A DNA stretch of 64,000 nucleotides from Methylobacillus methanolivorans (GTDB lineage: Bacteria; Pseudomonadota; Gammaproteobacteria; Burkholderiales; Methylophilaceae): NCBI RefSeq assembly GCF_020531845.1, contig NZ_JAJAVF010000005.1, forward strand, positions 1 through 64,000, written 5' to 3'. Position 1 is the stretch's first letter. The number at the start of each line of letters is the position of its first letter. The position numbers and the translations under genes are program-made. This document shows, one piece after another, positions 27,750 to 37,287 of this stretch. The notes under the pieces are model-generated. The model made no database searches, had not been told where the DNA came from, and saw only the letters and a list, made by a program, of their open reading frames with translations.

Positions 27750-27782
27750 GAGCATACCTTTTAACAGGGGTGTCCAAGGTAT
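27747..27782 (-). promoter_or_regulatory. Conserved leader hairpin over the ribosome binding site (RCC1 gene A)
   Basis: On the mRNA, ATACCTT (27782-27776) can pair with AAGGTAT (27760-27754). The second arm contains the Shine-Dalgarno AAGG just before the start codon at 27749. The leader GGACACCCCTGTT in the loop is shared with the copy before gene C. The same arrangement precedes genes B and C. Confidence 0.55.
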
Positions 27783-27837
27783 AGCTCCGGCGACTAGCGA
27801 TGAGCCGCCTTCAAGAGCGCGACGGCATACCGTCTGG

Positions 27838-28086
27838 CTACTTCTTCTCGAGAACAGCAGAGTCGATTTTTGTATCGATATCCACAGCCTTGATCCCGAT
27901 CGCCTTCATGCATTGCAAAAAGAACACAAAGGAGAATTTCCCTCGTGCGATTTTGTTGGAGAGGTTGGCTTCACTTTCTTCAATGCCGAGCGCAGCCAGC
28001 CGGACAGCAAGAGTCTTGTATCCGACGCCGGCGCGAGCAAGCTCCGCTCTGAGTATACGGCGAGCCTCAACTTCCCAAGTAAGCAT
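27838..28086 (-). CDS. DUF6471-type small helical protein, probable DNA-binding regulator
   Basis: An 82-aa protein starting MLTWEVEARRILRAELARAG. It has the pattern YKTLAVRLAALGIEESEANLSNKIARGKF...FLQCMKAIG that I associate with DUF6471, a helix-turn-helix-like family. It is divergent from tnsA with about 250 bp of AT-rich DNA between, so it may regulate the tns operon. That role is an inference from position. It ends 89 bp before the RCC1-like gene A, which reads the same way. Confidence 0.7.
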   Translation of the reverse strand: MLTWEVEARRILRAELARAGVGYKTLAVRLAALGIEESEANLSNKIARGKFSFVFFLQCMKAIGIKAVDIDTKIDSAVLEKK

Positions 28087-28159
28087 TGATGTAGGTGACT
28101 AGAAGGAACCCGAGTCATTCTACAGCTCACGCCTATAGTGAGAAAGAAGCCCTATAGTT

Positions 28160-28260
28160 GCCAACAATCCATAAATGATGTATTTTCATCACAAATGATG
28201 ATTAAACTTTGGTAGGGATTATTTTTCGATATACGTGATTATTACTTTACTTCTAGCAGT
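28160..28260. promoter_or_regulatory. AT-rich divergent control region upstream of tnsA with repeated AATGATG words
   Basis: Two copies of AAATGATG (about 28171 and 28192) with an intervening CATCA form imperfect inverted repeats. A run of AT-rich sequence suitable for promoters follows. It lies between the divergent DUF6471-like regulator and tnsA. No precise -35/-10 pair stands out. Confidence 0.35.
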
Positions 28261-28336
28261 TAATACCGCTTAGCCGGCTCACAGATTTTCTTATACACGC
28301 TGGCTCGCATTGAGCGTACGGAATGAGGAGGTCAGT

Positions 28337-29194
28337 ATGTCTCGGATTAAGTGGACCGAGAAGAAAATCGCAGAACGCCAAAAAGCGGGATATGGGGAAG
28401 GCTCGGGCTCAGCTTACAACCCGTGGCTTGAAGTGTTCGATCTCAGTAGCACTGGTCGCTCTCGTCGCGTCTGGAGCTCCAAGACCGGTCGCGCTCACCA
28501 TCTCTTCTCCGACGTAGAGCACGACATCTTCATCGCGGCCGAGTGGTCGCGTTCCGTAATTGATATCCGCGAGCAGTATCCGCTCGATCGGGAGATCACC
28601 CAAACGGTCGCCCACGATCTCAAGATCCGCCACCCGCACTACCCAGGCACCCAGGTTCCGACAGTGATGACTGTTGATTTCCTATTGACGGTTCGCACCG
28701 CTGACGGGGAAGACTACATTGCGCTGAATGCCAAGCGAGACGAAGAGGCGGAGGACGAGATATCCCTGGAGAAGCTGGAAATTCAGCGCAGCTACTTCCA
28801 AGCACTTGGGATACCTCACCACCTCATCTATCACTCGCGCATACCCAAACAGAAGATCGCCAACATCTACTGGATCAGGGACGCGCAACTCAAAACTGGC
28901 GAGACCGAGCCACACGCTGGATTCTATGACCAGCTAAAAAGTCGCATGGCGGGCGAACTGGCTTCATATGACGCTTCGGAGGCCACCTCACTGGCGGCGT
29001 ACTGCGCCTCCTTTGATGCGCGATACGGCGTCGAGCCAGGCACAGGCCTTCGCATCGCACGCATGCTCATGCAAGAGCGCGCTCTTCTCGCCAACCTCAA
29101 CTCTCCAAACTTGGCAAACGATCCCATTGGATCCTTCCTCATGACATCCAGGGCTGGTCGACTGCGCGCGGTAGGTGGCAAGAATGCTGTTTAG
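28337..29194 (+). CDS. tnsA: Tn7-like transposase subunit TnsA (endonuclease)
   Basis: A 285-aa protein that nicks the 5' ends of the transposon, giving cut-and-paste movement. Likely catalytic residues fall in VEHDIF (Glu near 60), VTVDFLL-like MTVDFLL (Asp near 113) and ALNAKRDEE (Lys near 132), close to E63/D114/K132 of Tn7 TnsA. A GAGGAGG six bases before ATG 28337 decides the start. A C-terminal helical part contacts TnsC in Tn7. The end overlaps tnsB. Confidence 0.92.
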   Translation: MSRIKWTEKKIAERQKAGYGEGSGSAYNPWLEVFDLSSTGRSRRVWSSKTGRAHHLFSDVEHDIFIAAEWSRSVIDIREQYPLDREITQTVAHDLKIRHPHYPGTQVPTVMTVDFLLTVRTADGEDYIALNAKRDEEAEDEISLEKLEIQRSYFQALGIPHHLIYHSRIPKQKIANIYWIRDAQLKTGETEPHAGFYDQLKSRMAGELASYDASEATSLAAYCASFDARYGVEPGTGLRIARMLMQERALLANLNSPNLANDPIGSFLMTSRAGRLRAVGGKNAV

Positions 29195-31301
29195 CAATGA
29201 CCTTTTCATGCTGGACGGGATGCAAATGCGCCTGCTCCAAGCCGACACCTCCACGAATAAAGCCTGGGTCATAGCGCTGCACTCACATGCCTGGCCTGAG
29301 TGCCTTCCGTATTCCGAGATTCGTGATCTTGAGCGCGTCTCCCCGCCGGCGACGCCTATCCATGGCCACAGCCAAGCGCGCATTCGCAGATGCGAGGCGG
29401 CATGGAAACGCCTCAATCCGCTTCTGTCTGCGCATGGAACGGCGCTATTCGAGCCAAAGACCCGAAAGCACGCCATCGCGGAACATGCGAGGAAGACAGG
29501 TTGCGCGCCGACCACGCTTTACAAAGACCTGCGTCGCTACTGGCAAAGGGGGCAGACCAAGTACGCGCTGCTTCCGGATTACGACAAGTCTGGCCGCACC
29601 ACGCCTGCTGCTGACGATGCGAGCGAAGCCTGCGCGATCACAGCTGGGCGAGGACGCAAAGCCAAGAATGGCTATGACACCTACCAGATCACCATGGCGG
29701 ACAGTTCGTTCTTCCGCAAAGTGATTGAAAAGGAATACCTGCCAAACGCACAGATATCCGTCCCTGCGGCTTATCGATCATTGGTCGAGCAGTTCTACCG
29801 CTACCCTGACGGCAACGGCGAGCTTCACGTCAATCCTTTGGGTGCTCGACCGAGTCTGCGCCAGTTTCGCCATTTTCTCCTCAAGGCCTACGACATTGAG
29901 ACACGGCTGCGCGGCCGCCAGGGGAACTCAGACTTCGAGCGGGAGCATCGAAAGCGGCTCGGAACCATCATGGCGGATTGCCAAGGTGTCGGACACTATT
30001 ATGAGATCGACGCCACCATCGCGGACATCTACCTCGTGTCAAGCGAAGACGTCACCAAGATTATCGGCAAGCCGACGCTCTACCTCATCATTGACCGCAA
30101 ATCTCGTCTCATCGTCGGGTTTTACTTTGGCCTGGAGAATGCCAGTTGGAACGGAGCGATGCAGGCCATCCTGAGCATCGCCGAGGACAAACGCGCTCTC
30201 TGTGAACGGTACGGCGTACCTTACGCGCCCGAAGACTGGCCGGCACACCAAGTATTCCCGTCTGAGTTTCTCGCTGACCGCGGAGACATGATCTCGCACG
30301 CCAGCAGCAATGTCGCTGAAGGGCTGCATGTCACCGTCACCAACCTGCCCAGCAAGCGGCCGGACTGGAAGCCACTGGTTGAATGCGGCTTCCGACTGCT
30401 TCACAACAGTATCCAGCCCATCGCTCCCGCGTATGACCCGCCATCCAACGCCACTCGGCGCCGGGGAAAGCACTACGAAAAAGACGCCTGCCTCACGCTG
30501 AGAGATTTTGGCCATCTGATCCTTAACACGATCATTGCGTACAACCAAAGGGAGATGCTTGGCTACGATATGGACACCAAGGAGCTTCTGGACAACGTCC
30601 GTCCAAGCCCTATTGAACTATGGAACCACGGCATCCAGTCCCGTGCGGGCCTGCTGACGCGCTACGAGGAATCCGTGGTCCGGTTTGCACTGCTGCGCAA
30701 GAAAAAGGCGATCGTCACCGACAAGGGAATCGAGTTTGAAGGCTGCTTCTACAGCTTCCCTGAGGCCATCGCACAAAAGTGGTTCGAGACCGCCCGCAAA
30801 CGTCGATTCTCGGTGACGGTCTCCTACGACACTCGCCTTGCCGACTCAATCTATGTGCATTCCTTGGATGGCAAGCGCGAGCCCTACGTGGCGACGCTGA
30901 CGGAGCGAAGCGCCAAGTACAAGGGAATGAGCTTTGATGAAATTGCGTACTACGAATGCCTGCGTGCAGTGCTTCGCATCGATGCCGAGCACTCTCGCCT
31001 GCAAAACAGCATTGATCTTTCCACCACAACCCGTCCGGTGATGAATGCCGCTCGAGAACGCCTGAAATCAGCGCCCAAAGTGTCGCGTTCAGCCCGCCGT
31101 GCCGACATCAAGGAGGTGCGCGAGGAGGAACGCAAGCTCGAACGCAAGACCTTGGCCAAGATTGAAGGGGGAAAGCGCAGCGAGGCGCCCGCTCTGCACC
31201 CAGAGCCGCAGAACTCCAGCCCGACAACGCCAACTCCAACGGCAGCTTCCGGCTCCCTTGCAGAGCGCATTGAAGCAGCACGCGCCCGGATGCGCTCATG
31301 A
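29184..31301 (+). CDS. tnsB: Tn7-like transposase TnsB (DDE integrase family)
   Basis: A 705-aa protein that binds the end repeats and joins 3' ends to the target. It has N-terminal helix-turn-helix segments (KTGCAPTTLYKDLRRYW) and an rve/DDE core: Asp in YYEIDATIADIYL (about 274), Asp in FLADRGDM (about 364) and Glu in PLVECGF (about 399). The last two are 35 residues apart, as in Tn7 (D361/E396). A basic C terminus follows. I chose ATG 29184 with AGGTGG upstream; a GTG at 29175 is in frame. It overlaps tnsA and its ATGA end overlaps tnsC. Confidence 0.93.
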   Translation: MLFSNDLFMLDGMQMRLLQADTSTNKAWVIALHSHAWPECLPYSEIRDLERVSPPATPIHGHSQARIRRCEAAWKRLNPLLSAHGTALFEPKTRKHAIAEHARKTGCAPTTLYKDLRRYWQRGQTKYALLPDYDKSGRTTPAADDASEACAITAGRGRKAKNGYDTYQITMADSSFFRKVIEKEYLPNAQISVPAAYRSLVEQFYRYPDGNGELHVNPLGARPSLRQFRHFLLKAYDIETRLRGRQGNSDFEREHRKRLGTIMADCQGVGHYYEIDATIADIYLVSSEDVTKIIGKPTLYLIIDRKSRLIVGFYFGLENASWNGAMQAILSIAEDKRALCERYGVPYAPEDWPAHQVFPSEFLADRGDMISHASSNVAEGLHVTVTNLPSKRPDWKPLVECGFRLLHNSIQPIAPAYDPPSNATRRRGKHYEKDACLTLRDFGHLILNTIIAYNQREMLGYDMDTKELLDNVRPSPIELWNHGIQSRAGLLTRYEESVVRFALLRKKKAIVTDKGIEFEGCFYSFPEAIAQKWFETARKRRFSVTVSYDTRLADSIYVHSLDGKREPYVATLTERSAKYKGMSFDEIAYYECLRAVLRIDAEHSRLQNSIDLSTTTRPVMNAARERLKSAPKVSRSARRADIKEVREEERKLERKTLAKIEGGKRSEAPALHPEPQNSSPTTPTPTAASGSLAERIEAARARMRS

Positions 31302-32959
31302 CAGAACACAGCTTAGAAATACATATGCACGATACCTCTCACATCGTCTCGGCGAAGTACGCCCAGCAGTTGATTCCTCAGTTCCGCGGCAACCCGCTGA
31401 TTGAAGCGCTGCCGCCAACCATGAATGACGATGCGCTTATTGACGCCCTTACGCTGATGCCCGAATTTGATCCAAGCCAGCGTCAGTGGTCGACCGCTGA
31501 CCGGTTCATGATGCTCAAGAGCTTGCAGAACTTCATGATCCCGATGCAAAACCATGTCGAGTTGAGCCGGGCCATGGATTCAATGATGCGGACAGGCTAC
31601 GTCGGCCGCGCTCCAAGGACGCCGGGACACGCAAAGATATTCCAGTCGATCTACGAAAAGCAGCTTGCCGGCCTAGGATTCAGCCAGACCGCATCGTCCC
31701 GAACACCTCAGATCTCGACGTCCCTGGTCGGCATTTCAGGCATGGGAAAGACGACGACCGTAAATCGATGGTGCGCTCACCTACCTAAAGTGATCTACCA
31801 CGAAGAGTACAACCTCTATCAGATACCTTACCTGCACGTCGAGATGCCGAGCGACGGTTCATCGATCAAGGGCCTTGCTCACGGCATTCTGCAAAAGATC
31901 GATGAGCTAATCCCTGGCGCCGACTATTACAGCCAGTATGCGTTAAAGGGGAAGACAGGTGCAGACACGATCATGCGAAGCGTTGCCCGCCTGATGAATC
32001 TGCACCTGGTTGGCCTGCTTATCTGCGATGAGGTACAGAACCTGACCAATGCGACCAAAGGTGGTCAGAAGGTCATGACAGAGCTCGTGTCAGCCAGCAA
32101 CGACTTAAAGGTCCCGATTCTTTTCATTGGCACGAACAAGGCATCCAAGGTCTTGGGTATCGACTTTCGACAGGGTCGCCGCTCGAGCGGGCACGGCATC
32201 TCGACGTGGGATCGATTGCACCCAGGGACGGCGGGCCAAGAAAGCGAGTGGGATGCTTTCCTGGACATCCTTTGGCAGTATCAGTGGACACGCAATCCCG
32301 TCCCGCTGGATCCCATTCTCAGCAAACGCATGTACGACTGTAGCCAAGGCGTGATCGACCTGGCCATCAAGCTGTTCGCATCTGCGCAGGCACGGGCAAT
32401 GCTCAATAGCACAGAACAACTGACACCGGAGCTCATCCTCGATATCTTTGAGGGCGAGTTCAAGTTGATGCATCCGATGGTAGAAGCCTTGAGCCGCGAT
32501 GATTTGGAAATGCTTTGCCAGTATGACGATATCGCACCATTGAATCTTCAGCAGCACATCGATAACGCCCACCGCAAGTTGAACCACCTGAAGTCTCCGC
32601 TTTTCAGTGTTCGGGCAACAGACAACACATTCACGCCTCGGCTTGCCGCCGGCCTAACCGCCCTGGGGTTCAGCGCTGAAGAATCCAGCGAGGTGGCTGA
32701 TGCGGTAGCCCAAGCAGATTCAAGCATCAATCTTGCCCAGGGCGTGAAGCAGGCGGTTTCCACCTTGACGAGCCCCCCGTCAGCGAAGAGGAAGCGGCGG
32801 ACGAAGATACAGGAGGAGCTTGCGCCAGACAGATTCGATGAACGGCCGGAGGACTACCGGCGAGCCATCTCCCATGCCAGGTCGAGAGGAGTTCCAGTCT
32901 TGGAGCAGCTACAGGAGTTTGGAATGGCTCCGCTGCTCGAGGAAGTCATCGAGATCTGA
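31298..32959 (+). CDS. tnsC: Tn7-like AAA+ regulator TnsC
   Basis: A 553-aa ATPase that links target choice to the TnsAB transposase. Walker A is GISGMGKTTT (about 145-154) and Walker B LLICDEVQN (about 240-248). A Lys/Arg-rich tail follows residue 490, and Tn7 TnsC uses its C terminus for TnsA/TnsB contact. The start overlaps tnsB by 4 bp, and tniQ begins 2 bp after the stop. Confidence 0.92.
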   Translation: MTEHSLEIHMHDTSHIVSAKYAQQLIPQFRGNPLIEALPPTMNDDALIDALTLMPEFDPSQRQWSTADRFMMLKSLQNFMIPMQNHVELSRAMDSMMRTGYVGRAPRTPGHAKIFQSIYEKQLAGLGFSQTASSRTPQISTSLVGISGMGKTTTVNRWCAHLPKVIYHEEYNLYQIPYLHVEMPSDGSSIKGLAHGILQKIDELIPGADYYSQYALKGKTGADTIMRSVARLMNLHLVGLLICDEVQNLTNATKGGQKVMTELVSASNDLKVPILFIGTNKASKVLGIDFRQGRRSSGHGISTWDRLHPGTAGQESEWDAFLDILWQYQWTRNPVPLDPILSKRMYDCSQGVIDLAIKLFASAQARAMLNSTEQLTPELILDIFEGEFKLMHPMVEALSRDDLEMLCQYDDIAPLNLQQHIDNAHRKLNHLKSPLFSVRATDNTFTPRLAAGLTALGFSAEESSEVADAVAQADSSINLAQGVKQAVSTLTSPPSAKRKRRTKIQEELAPDRFDERPEDYRRAISHARSRGVPVLEQLQEFGMAPLLEEVIEI

Positions 32960-32961
32960 CC

Positions 32962-34113
32962 ATGCACCTCCTTCGCCCATACCCTGATGAGCTTTTAGGC
33001 AGCTTGTTGAGTCGGGCGATGAGGCAACTCGGCTTGTCGCAAAAGCGCTTGATGCGGCATCTGACCGGCCGAAACATCACCACGATTTCTACGGTAATAA
33101 CGGGCCACGAAGGGATTGCGAGAGCTTTCGGGATGGACCTGGAGGAATTCATCCATAGCCACACCTTGCTGCCCTACGCGGTTGCATTCATGGCGCGACG
33201 GGACAAAGAACGTATCCTGACCTCGCTCTTGAGCGGTAGCTCGGATCTCTGCGTCGCGGCGGTCGCTCAAAACGCAACGAAGTCGACGAGCCTGCTCAAG
33301 CTTTGTGTGGCCTGCAAAGCGCAGGATCTGCTGCAATACGGTGAGACGTACTGGCGGCGATCGCATCAACTCCCTGGCGTCTTGCTGTGCGCCGTACATG
33401 AGCAACCTCTGCGCTTGAGCGATGTTGATATCCGTGCGAAGCGGCTCATGGTGCCGCCCAATGAGGTGCAGTCAGTTCGGGCCTGCGCTTACGAGGTTTC
33501 ACGAGTTGTTTTGATGGATATTGCAAGGTTCTCGGACCAGGCATTGAGGTTTGGCCTTTCGTATGGTGATTGGGCGGAGCGCTACCGAGACGTTGCCGCG
33601 AGCTATGGATATTCTTTCACCAGTGGTCAGATATTCGGGGAGGTTCTTTCGGCGGACCTCCGTTCGTTCTACGGCGACGCCTACCTGTCCTCCCTGGGTG
33701 CCAATATCGACCTCGCTCGGCGCAACGCCTGGCCGGCACTATTGGTGCGCTCTTCAGGGGCCAGCACCACAGCGTTGAAGCACGTTTTGCTGAACATTTT
33801 CCTGCTGAACGCTCCGAGCCCATCTCGATCCCCTTCGGAGTACGAGCGCCGCAAAAAAGCAAAACCCAGGGATTGGGACCTCATCCAACGCAAGGCAATA
33901 GCGGTCATGGATAAAGAGGTCGCTCGGTGCAAACGGGAGGGTCGAAGGATCACCGTCAGGGAGCTGGCACAGAAGGCAGGAATTGTGTCGCTCCTGCATC
34001 ACTTCCGCCATGAAATTCCAACAATCTTGCTGTGGATCGAGAGATTCAAAGCAACGCCGCAGTCCGAGCGGCAGGCAGGCAAACGGCCTCGAACTTACCC
34101 CAAAAAAAGATAG
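32962..34113 (+). CDS. tniQ: TniQ/TnsD family target-selection protein
   Basis: A 383-aa protein starting MHLLRPYPDELLGSLLSRAM, the standard TniQ opening. It has a zinc-finger pair, LCVACK (about 115) and LLCAVHEQPL (about 143-150), and a helical C-terminal part that may be the DNA-recognition region. TnsD-type TniQ proteins recognise a conserved gene and direct insertion a fixed distance away. Given the insertion, comEC codons are the likely target of this one, an inference from location. It is longer than Cas-associated TniQ and shorter than Tn7 TnsD (508 aa). Confidence 0.9.
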   Translation: MHLLRPYPDELLGSLLSRAMRQLGLSQKRLMRHLTGRNITTISTVITGHEGIARAFGMDLEEFIHSHTLLPYAVAFMARRDKERILTSLLSGSSDLCVAAVAQNATKSTSLLKLCVACKAQDLLQYGETYWRRSHQLPGVLLCAVHEQPLRLSDVDIRAKRLMVPPNEVQSVRACAYEVSRVVLMDIARFSDQALRFGLSYGDWAERYRDVAASYGYSFTSGQIFGEVLSADLRSFYGDAYLSSLGANIDLARRNAWPALLVRSSGASTTALKHVLLNIFLLNAPSPSRSPSEYERRKKAKPRDWDLIQRKAIAVMDKEVARCKREGRRITVRELAQKAGIVSLLHHFRHEIPTILLWIERFKATPQSERQAGKRPRTYPKKR

Positions 34114-34174
34114 CTGAAGGCTCAACATGGGCCTGGTGTTTTTCCTATACGAATTCCTATTATTGGAGTCGTGT

Positions 34175-35272
34175 ATGGAATGGGCACTCGGTGTTTCTCT
34201 GGACACCAGCAGCATTGAAGTTTTTACGTCGAACGAAGGTATTGAGCACAGGCGCATCGAGGAGATCGCGAGCGAGCGGCTCAAGGTGCCTCGCACTACT
34301 AAACCTTATCGCGTCCTGTACGAGGGCGGCCTATCGTCGTGGTCCCTTTCAGATCCTGATGAATACCTTGCAGGGATAGGTATTGAGCTGCCCGAAGGAT
34401 GTCTGAATCGCCACGAAGTCTTCAAATTCATGGGGAACGACGACCTGACGGTACATGTGCCGGCGCTGGTATTGATGCGGGCCTTCTTTAAGCCCAGCGC
34501 GCTATTGTTTCCAGCAGCTTTCAAGATCACTGGCCCAGACCTCCTCGCTTACGTGGACTACGGCCAGACGCCACCTACTGTCGTCGTCGACAATCCGGCG
34601 TACACACGACACTATTCCCGCTGCAGGGAGAGCGCAGCGCCTAACAAACCCGTGGAATGGTTGCAGCTCTCAAAGTCAGCCAGAAAGGCAATGCACAGCG
34701 TCTATCTAGCCGCTTCAACTGGAGCACTACGACTGCATCTTCCACTTGGTGATTTTCGCATTGCATTGCATGGACCAAGGCTTGGCAATCGGGTATTTGT
34801 GACGACTGCAACGTTGATCGCGATGACCATACCAGCAGAGGACAGCGTCACGGGCATGCGCGAAACGATGATTTTTCACTCGATGGCGGACCCTCAACGA
34901 AAAGCCAAGGCGTCAGTAGCTGGCATCAAGGTCCCGTTGCAGTTGGACGGTGCCTCATCGGTCAGCGACCAGGAGTGGCAGCTGATCGAGCCGATTCTGA
35001 CTCCAAGACGCAAAGCCCAAAGTGTCATCCACTCACGTAGGGATCTACTGGACGCCATCCTTCTAAAGCTTTCGTCAGGCATCTGGTGGGCGAAGGTGCC
35101 TACCAAGGGGTTCAAGACAACAGACTTGAGTTGGGCATTCCGTCGCTGGAAGGCCGATGGCCTCTTTGATCAGGTTCTTGAGGTATTGAGGATCACAAGG
35201 GCCGACGGCCCACTAGTGGAGTCCGTCGCCCGAAGAGGACGAAAGCCAGTTATGGCTAACGAAAAGGCCTGA
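34175..35272 (+). CDS. Fifth gene of the tns operon, unknown protein with C-terminal IS5-type DUF4096-like helix-turn-helix
   Basis: A 365-aa protein. I do not recognise residues 1-255, which are beta-rich (VLYEGGLSSWSLSDPDEYL, VHVPALVLMRAFF) with no catalytic motif. Residues about 262-345 resemble the N-terminal DNA-binding domain of IS5-family transposases: VSDQEWQLIEPIL, then RRDLLDAILLKLSSGIWW, then FRRWKADGLFDQVLEVL. The DDE nuclease that normally follows is absent. The position after tniQ, 61 bp on and in the same direction, matches that of tnsE in Tn7, so a second target-selection factor is a reasonable guess. Start at ATG 34175 with GGAG upstream; the frame is open back to 34127. Confidence 0.7.
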   Translation: MEWALGVSLDTSSIEVFTSNEGIEHRRIEEIASERLKVPRTTKPYRVLYEGGLSSWSLSDPDEYLAGIGIELPEGCLNRHEVFKFMGNDDLTVHVPALVLMRAFFKPSALLFPAAFKITGPDLLAYVDYGQTPPTVVVDNPAYTRHYSRCRESAAPNKPVEWLQLSKSARKAMHSVYLAASTGALRLHLPLGDFRIALHGPRLGNRVFVTTATLIAMTIPAEDSVTGMRETMIFHSMADPQRKAKASVAGIKVPLQLDGASSVSDQEWQLIEPILTPRRKAQSVIHSRRDLLDAILLKLSSGIWWAKVPTKGFKTTDLSWAFRRWKADGLFDQVLEVLRITRADGPLVESVARRGRKPVMANEKA

Positions 35273-35381
35273 TTGCAGCCAATGCTCGCAGAGATGTCGG
35301 GGCAGGTTGCCGCGTATAGAGGGTTGGCGTGAGACGCCGTCTATCTGCCCGGAAATAAATAAGGCCGCGATTGTCCGATCC

Positions 35382-35440
35382 AGTTCAATTATCGCAAGCA
35401 CTTGAAGCTATACCTTGGACAGTACTATCCCCAAAGGTAT
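35382..35440 (+). promoter_or_regulatory. Conserved leader and ribosome-binding-site hairpin (RCC1 gene B)
   Basis: AGTTCAATTATCGCAAGC followed by ACTTGAAGCT is nearly identical to 37474-37500 before gene C. Then ATACCTT (35410-35416) can pair with AAGGTAT (35434-35440), which holds the Shine-Dalgarno of the start codon at 35445. The loop is more diverged than in genes A and C. Confidence 0.55.
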
Positions 35441-35444
35441 GCTC

Positions 35445-37238
35445 ATGTTCAAGAAGACATTTCTCTCCCTTTCCTGTGCCCTGGCCCTTAGTCCCGTTGC
35501 CGCACCTGCTCTTGCTGCTACCTCGTTCTACCTAGTGGTGCCGATCCCTACCGCAGCGAAAGCACCGGTGGAAGTCATCACCGTGGCGCTGACCGGTGCC
35601 GCGCTGCCAAGTGCGAAGGTTGATCAGGCGTACAGCGAGAGCCTGCATTCGTACCTGGCGGTGACCGGCGATTCGGCATACGACTCGACGGTTGTGAGTT
35701 GGAGCGTCGTGGGAGGCGCTTTACCCGCCGGCCTGACGCTGGACCCCGTCACTGGGGTGGTAGGCGGCACTCCTACAGAAGCCACAACTTCCCCCGCACC
35801 CTTCACCGTGCGGGCTACCTACAAAGGACAAAACAGGCAAGCTGACTACTCTGTTGATGTGGCGCTCAATATCGCGGTGAACCTGGCTGGCACCACACTA
35901 CCCAAGGCCACGCTGAACAACGCGTACAGCGAATCCCTGCGCAATTACCTGAACGTTACAGGAGATGCCTCATTTGACTCGGCGGCCGTACGCTGGAGCT
36001 TGGTTGACAGCACCTTGCCGGCAGGTTTGACGCTGAATACGACTACCGGGGACATTACAGGTAAGCCTACCGACAAGCCCGATGCGCCAGTTAACTTTAC
36101 AGTGAAGGCGGTTTATAAGGGAGCCAACGGACAAGCGGTTTACACCCTTGCAGTTGGAGGAGAACAATTCAATATTACGCAATTGGTCGCAGGTTATGAC
36201 TACACCTGCGCGGTGACGACCGAAGGCGCGGCAAAGTGCTGGGGTTCAAATACTGCCGGTCAATTAGGCGACGGCTCTACAGTCAGCAGCAAAACCCCAG
36301 TAGCAGTAGCAGGACTATCCTCCAACGTTACTGCGCTGTCTTTGGGCAATTATCACGCCTGCGCTATTCATGCTGGTGCCTTGAAATGCTGGGGAAAAAA
36401 TAGTGCGGGGCAGCTTGGTGACGGAACTACCGTCGATCGCCTAACGCCAACTGAAGTATCTGGCATGACTTTAGGCGTAGAGCTCATTGCGGCAGGAGAA
36501 ACGCATACATGCGCTAGCTTGACTTCGGGGGTGAAGTGCTGGGGGTCTAATAGCACCGGGCAGCTTGGTGATGGAACTTATTTGCAACGATTGGCGCCAG
36601 TAGCAGTCAATGGGTTGATCGGCAAAGTCACAAGCTTATCCGCAGGTCCCGGGGGATCCTGTGCAGTGATCTCTGGCTCAGCAAAATGCTGGGGGCTGAA
36701 CTCTCAAGGCCAGTTGGGTAGCGGCTCGACAAACAACGAAACCCAGCCCGTACAGGTGTATGGACTAACGAGTGGTGTCACTCAAATTGCGCAGGGACAG
36801 CTACATGCTTGTGCCATCGCTTCTGGTGGTGGGGTGCGGTGTTGGGGTCATATGAACTATGGTCGGCTTGGGAATGGAGGAGCTACCGCGTCTTCTTCTT
36901 ATAGCGCTTACCCCGTGCAAGTCAGCGGTCTTTCGGGGGTGACCAACTTGTCTTCCAAAGGAAGCTTTACCTGCGTAACCACAACTAACGGCGCAGTATG
37001 GTGTTGGGGCATTAACTTGTCTGGCCACCTTGGTGATGGCACCACAACTAACAGGAGCGCTCCAGTGCCCACCGTTGGCTTGACCTCTGGCACGACTAGC
37101 TTGAGCGCTGGCAGCTCCCACGCGTGTGCCCTTGTGAGCGGCCAGGCAAAATGCTGGGGACGTAATGATTTTGGTCAATTTGGGGTAGCTACGCCAACGG
37201 GCAGCTTAGTGCCGTACGACCTGCCGGTGGGCCAATAA
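35445..37238 (+). CDS. Secreted RCC1-repeat beta-propeller protein B with two Ig-like domains
   Basis: About 597 aa. The signal peptide MFKKTFLSLSCALALSPVAAPALA is followed by TSFYLVVPIP, as in gene A. Two putative-Ig domains come next (LPAGLTLDPVTGVVGGTPTE and LPAGLTLNTTTGDITGKPTD), where genes A and C have one. Then seven RCC1-type repeats occur (CAVTTEGAAKCWG...CALVSGQAKCWG), more diverged from each other than in A. I chose the ATG at 35445 for spacing from AAAGG. It starts 172 bp after the tns operon, read in the same direction. Function unknown. Confidence 0.85.
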   Translation: MFKKTFLSLSCALALSPVAAPALAATSFYLVVPIPTAAKAPVEVITVALTGAALPSAKVDQAYSESLHSYLAVTGDSAYDSTVVSWSVVGGALPAGLTLDPVTGVVGGTPTEATTSPAPFTVRATYKGQNRQADYSVDVALNIAVNLAGTTLPKATLNNAYSESLRNYLNVTGDASFDSAAVRWSLVDSTLPAGLTLNTTTGDITGKPTDKPDAPVNFTVKAVYKGANGQAVYTLAVGGEQFNITQLVAGYDYTCAVTTEGAAKCWGSNTAGQLGDGSTVSSKTPVAVAGLSSNVTALSLGNYHACAIHAGALKCWGKNSAGQLGDGTTVDRLTPTEVSGMTLGVELIAAGETHTCASLTSGVKCWGSNSTGQLGDGTYLQRLAPVAVNGLIGKVTSLSAGPGGSCAVISGSAKCWGLNSQGQLGSGSTNNETQPVQVYGLTSGVTQIAQGQLHACAIASGGGVRCWGHMNYGRLGNGGATASSSYSAYPVQVSGLSGVTNLSSKGSFTCVTTTNGAVWCWGINLSGHLGDGTTTNRSAPVPTVGLTSGTTSLSAGSSHACALVSGQAKCWGRNDFGQFGVATPTGSLVPYDLPVGQ

Positions 37239-37287
37239 TGGTTGGCAAACGCTTGGCTGGCGCCGGCTTGCCAAGCTCGGCCTGGCG

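Noticed and set aside
32962..34113. Cas-linked (CAST-type) transposon
   Set aside because: TniQ and tnsABC are present, but no cas gene or CRISPR array lies in the element, so RNA-guided targeting is not supported.
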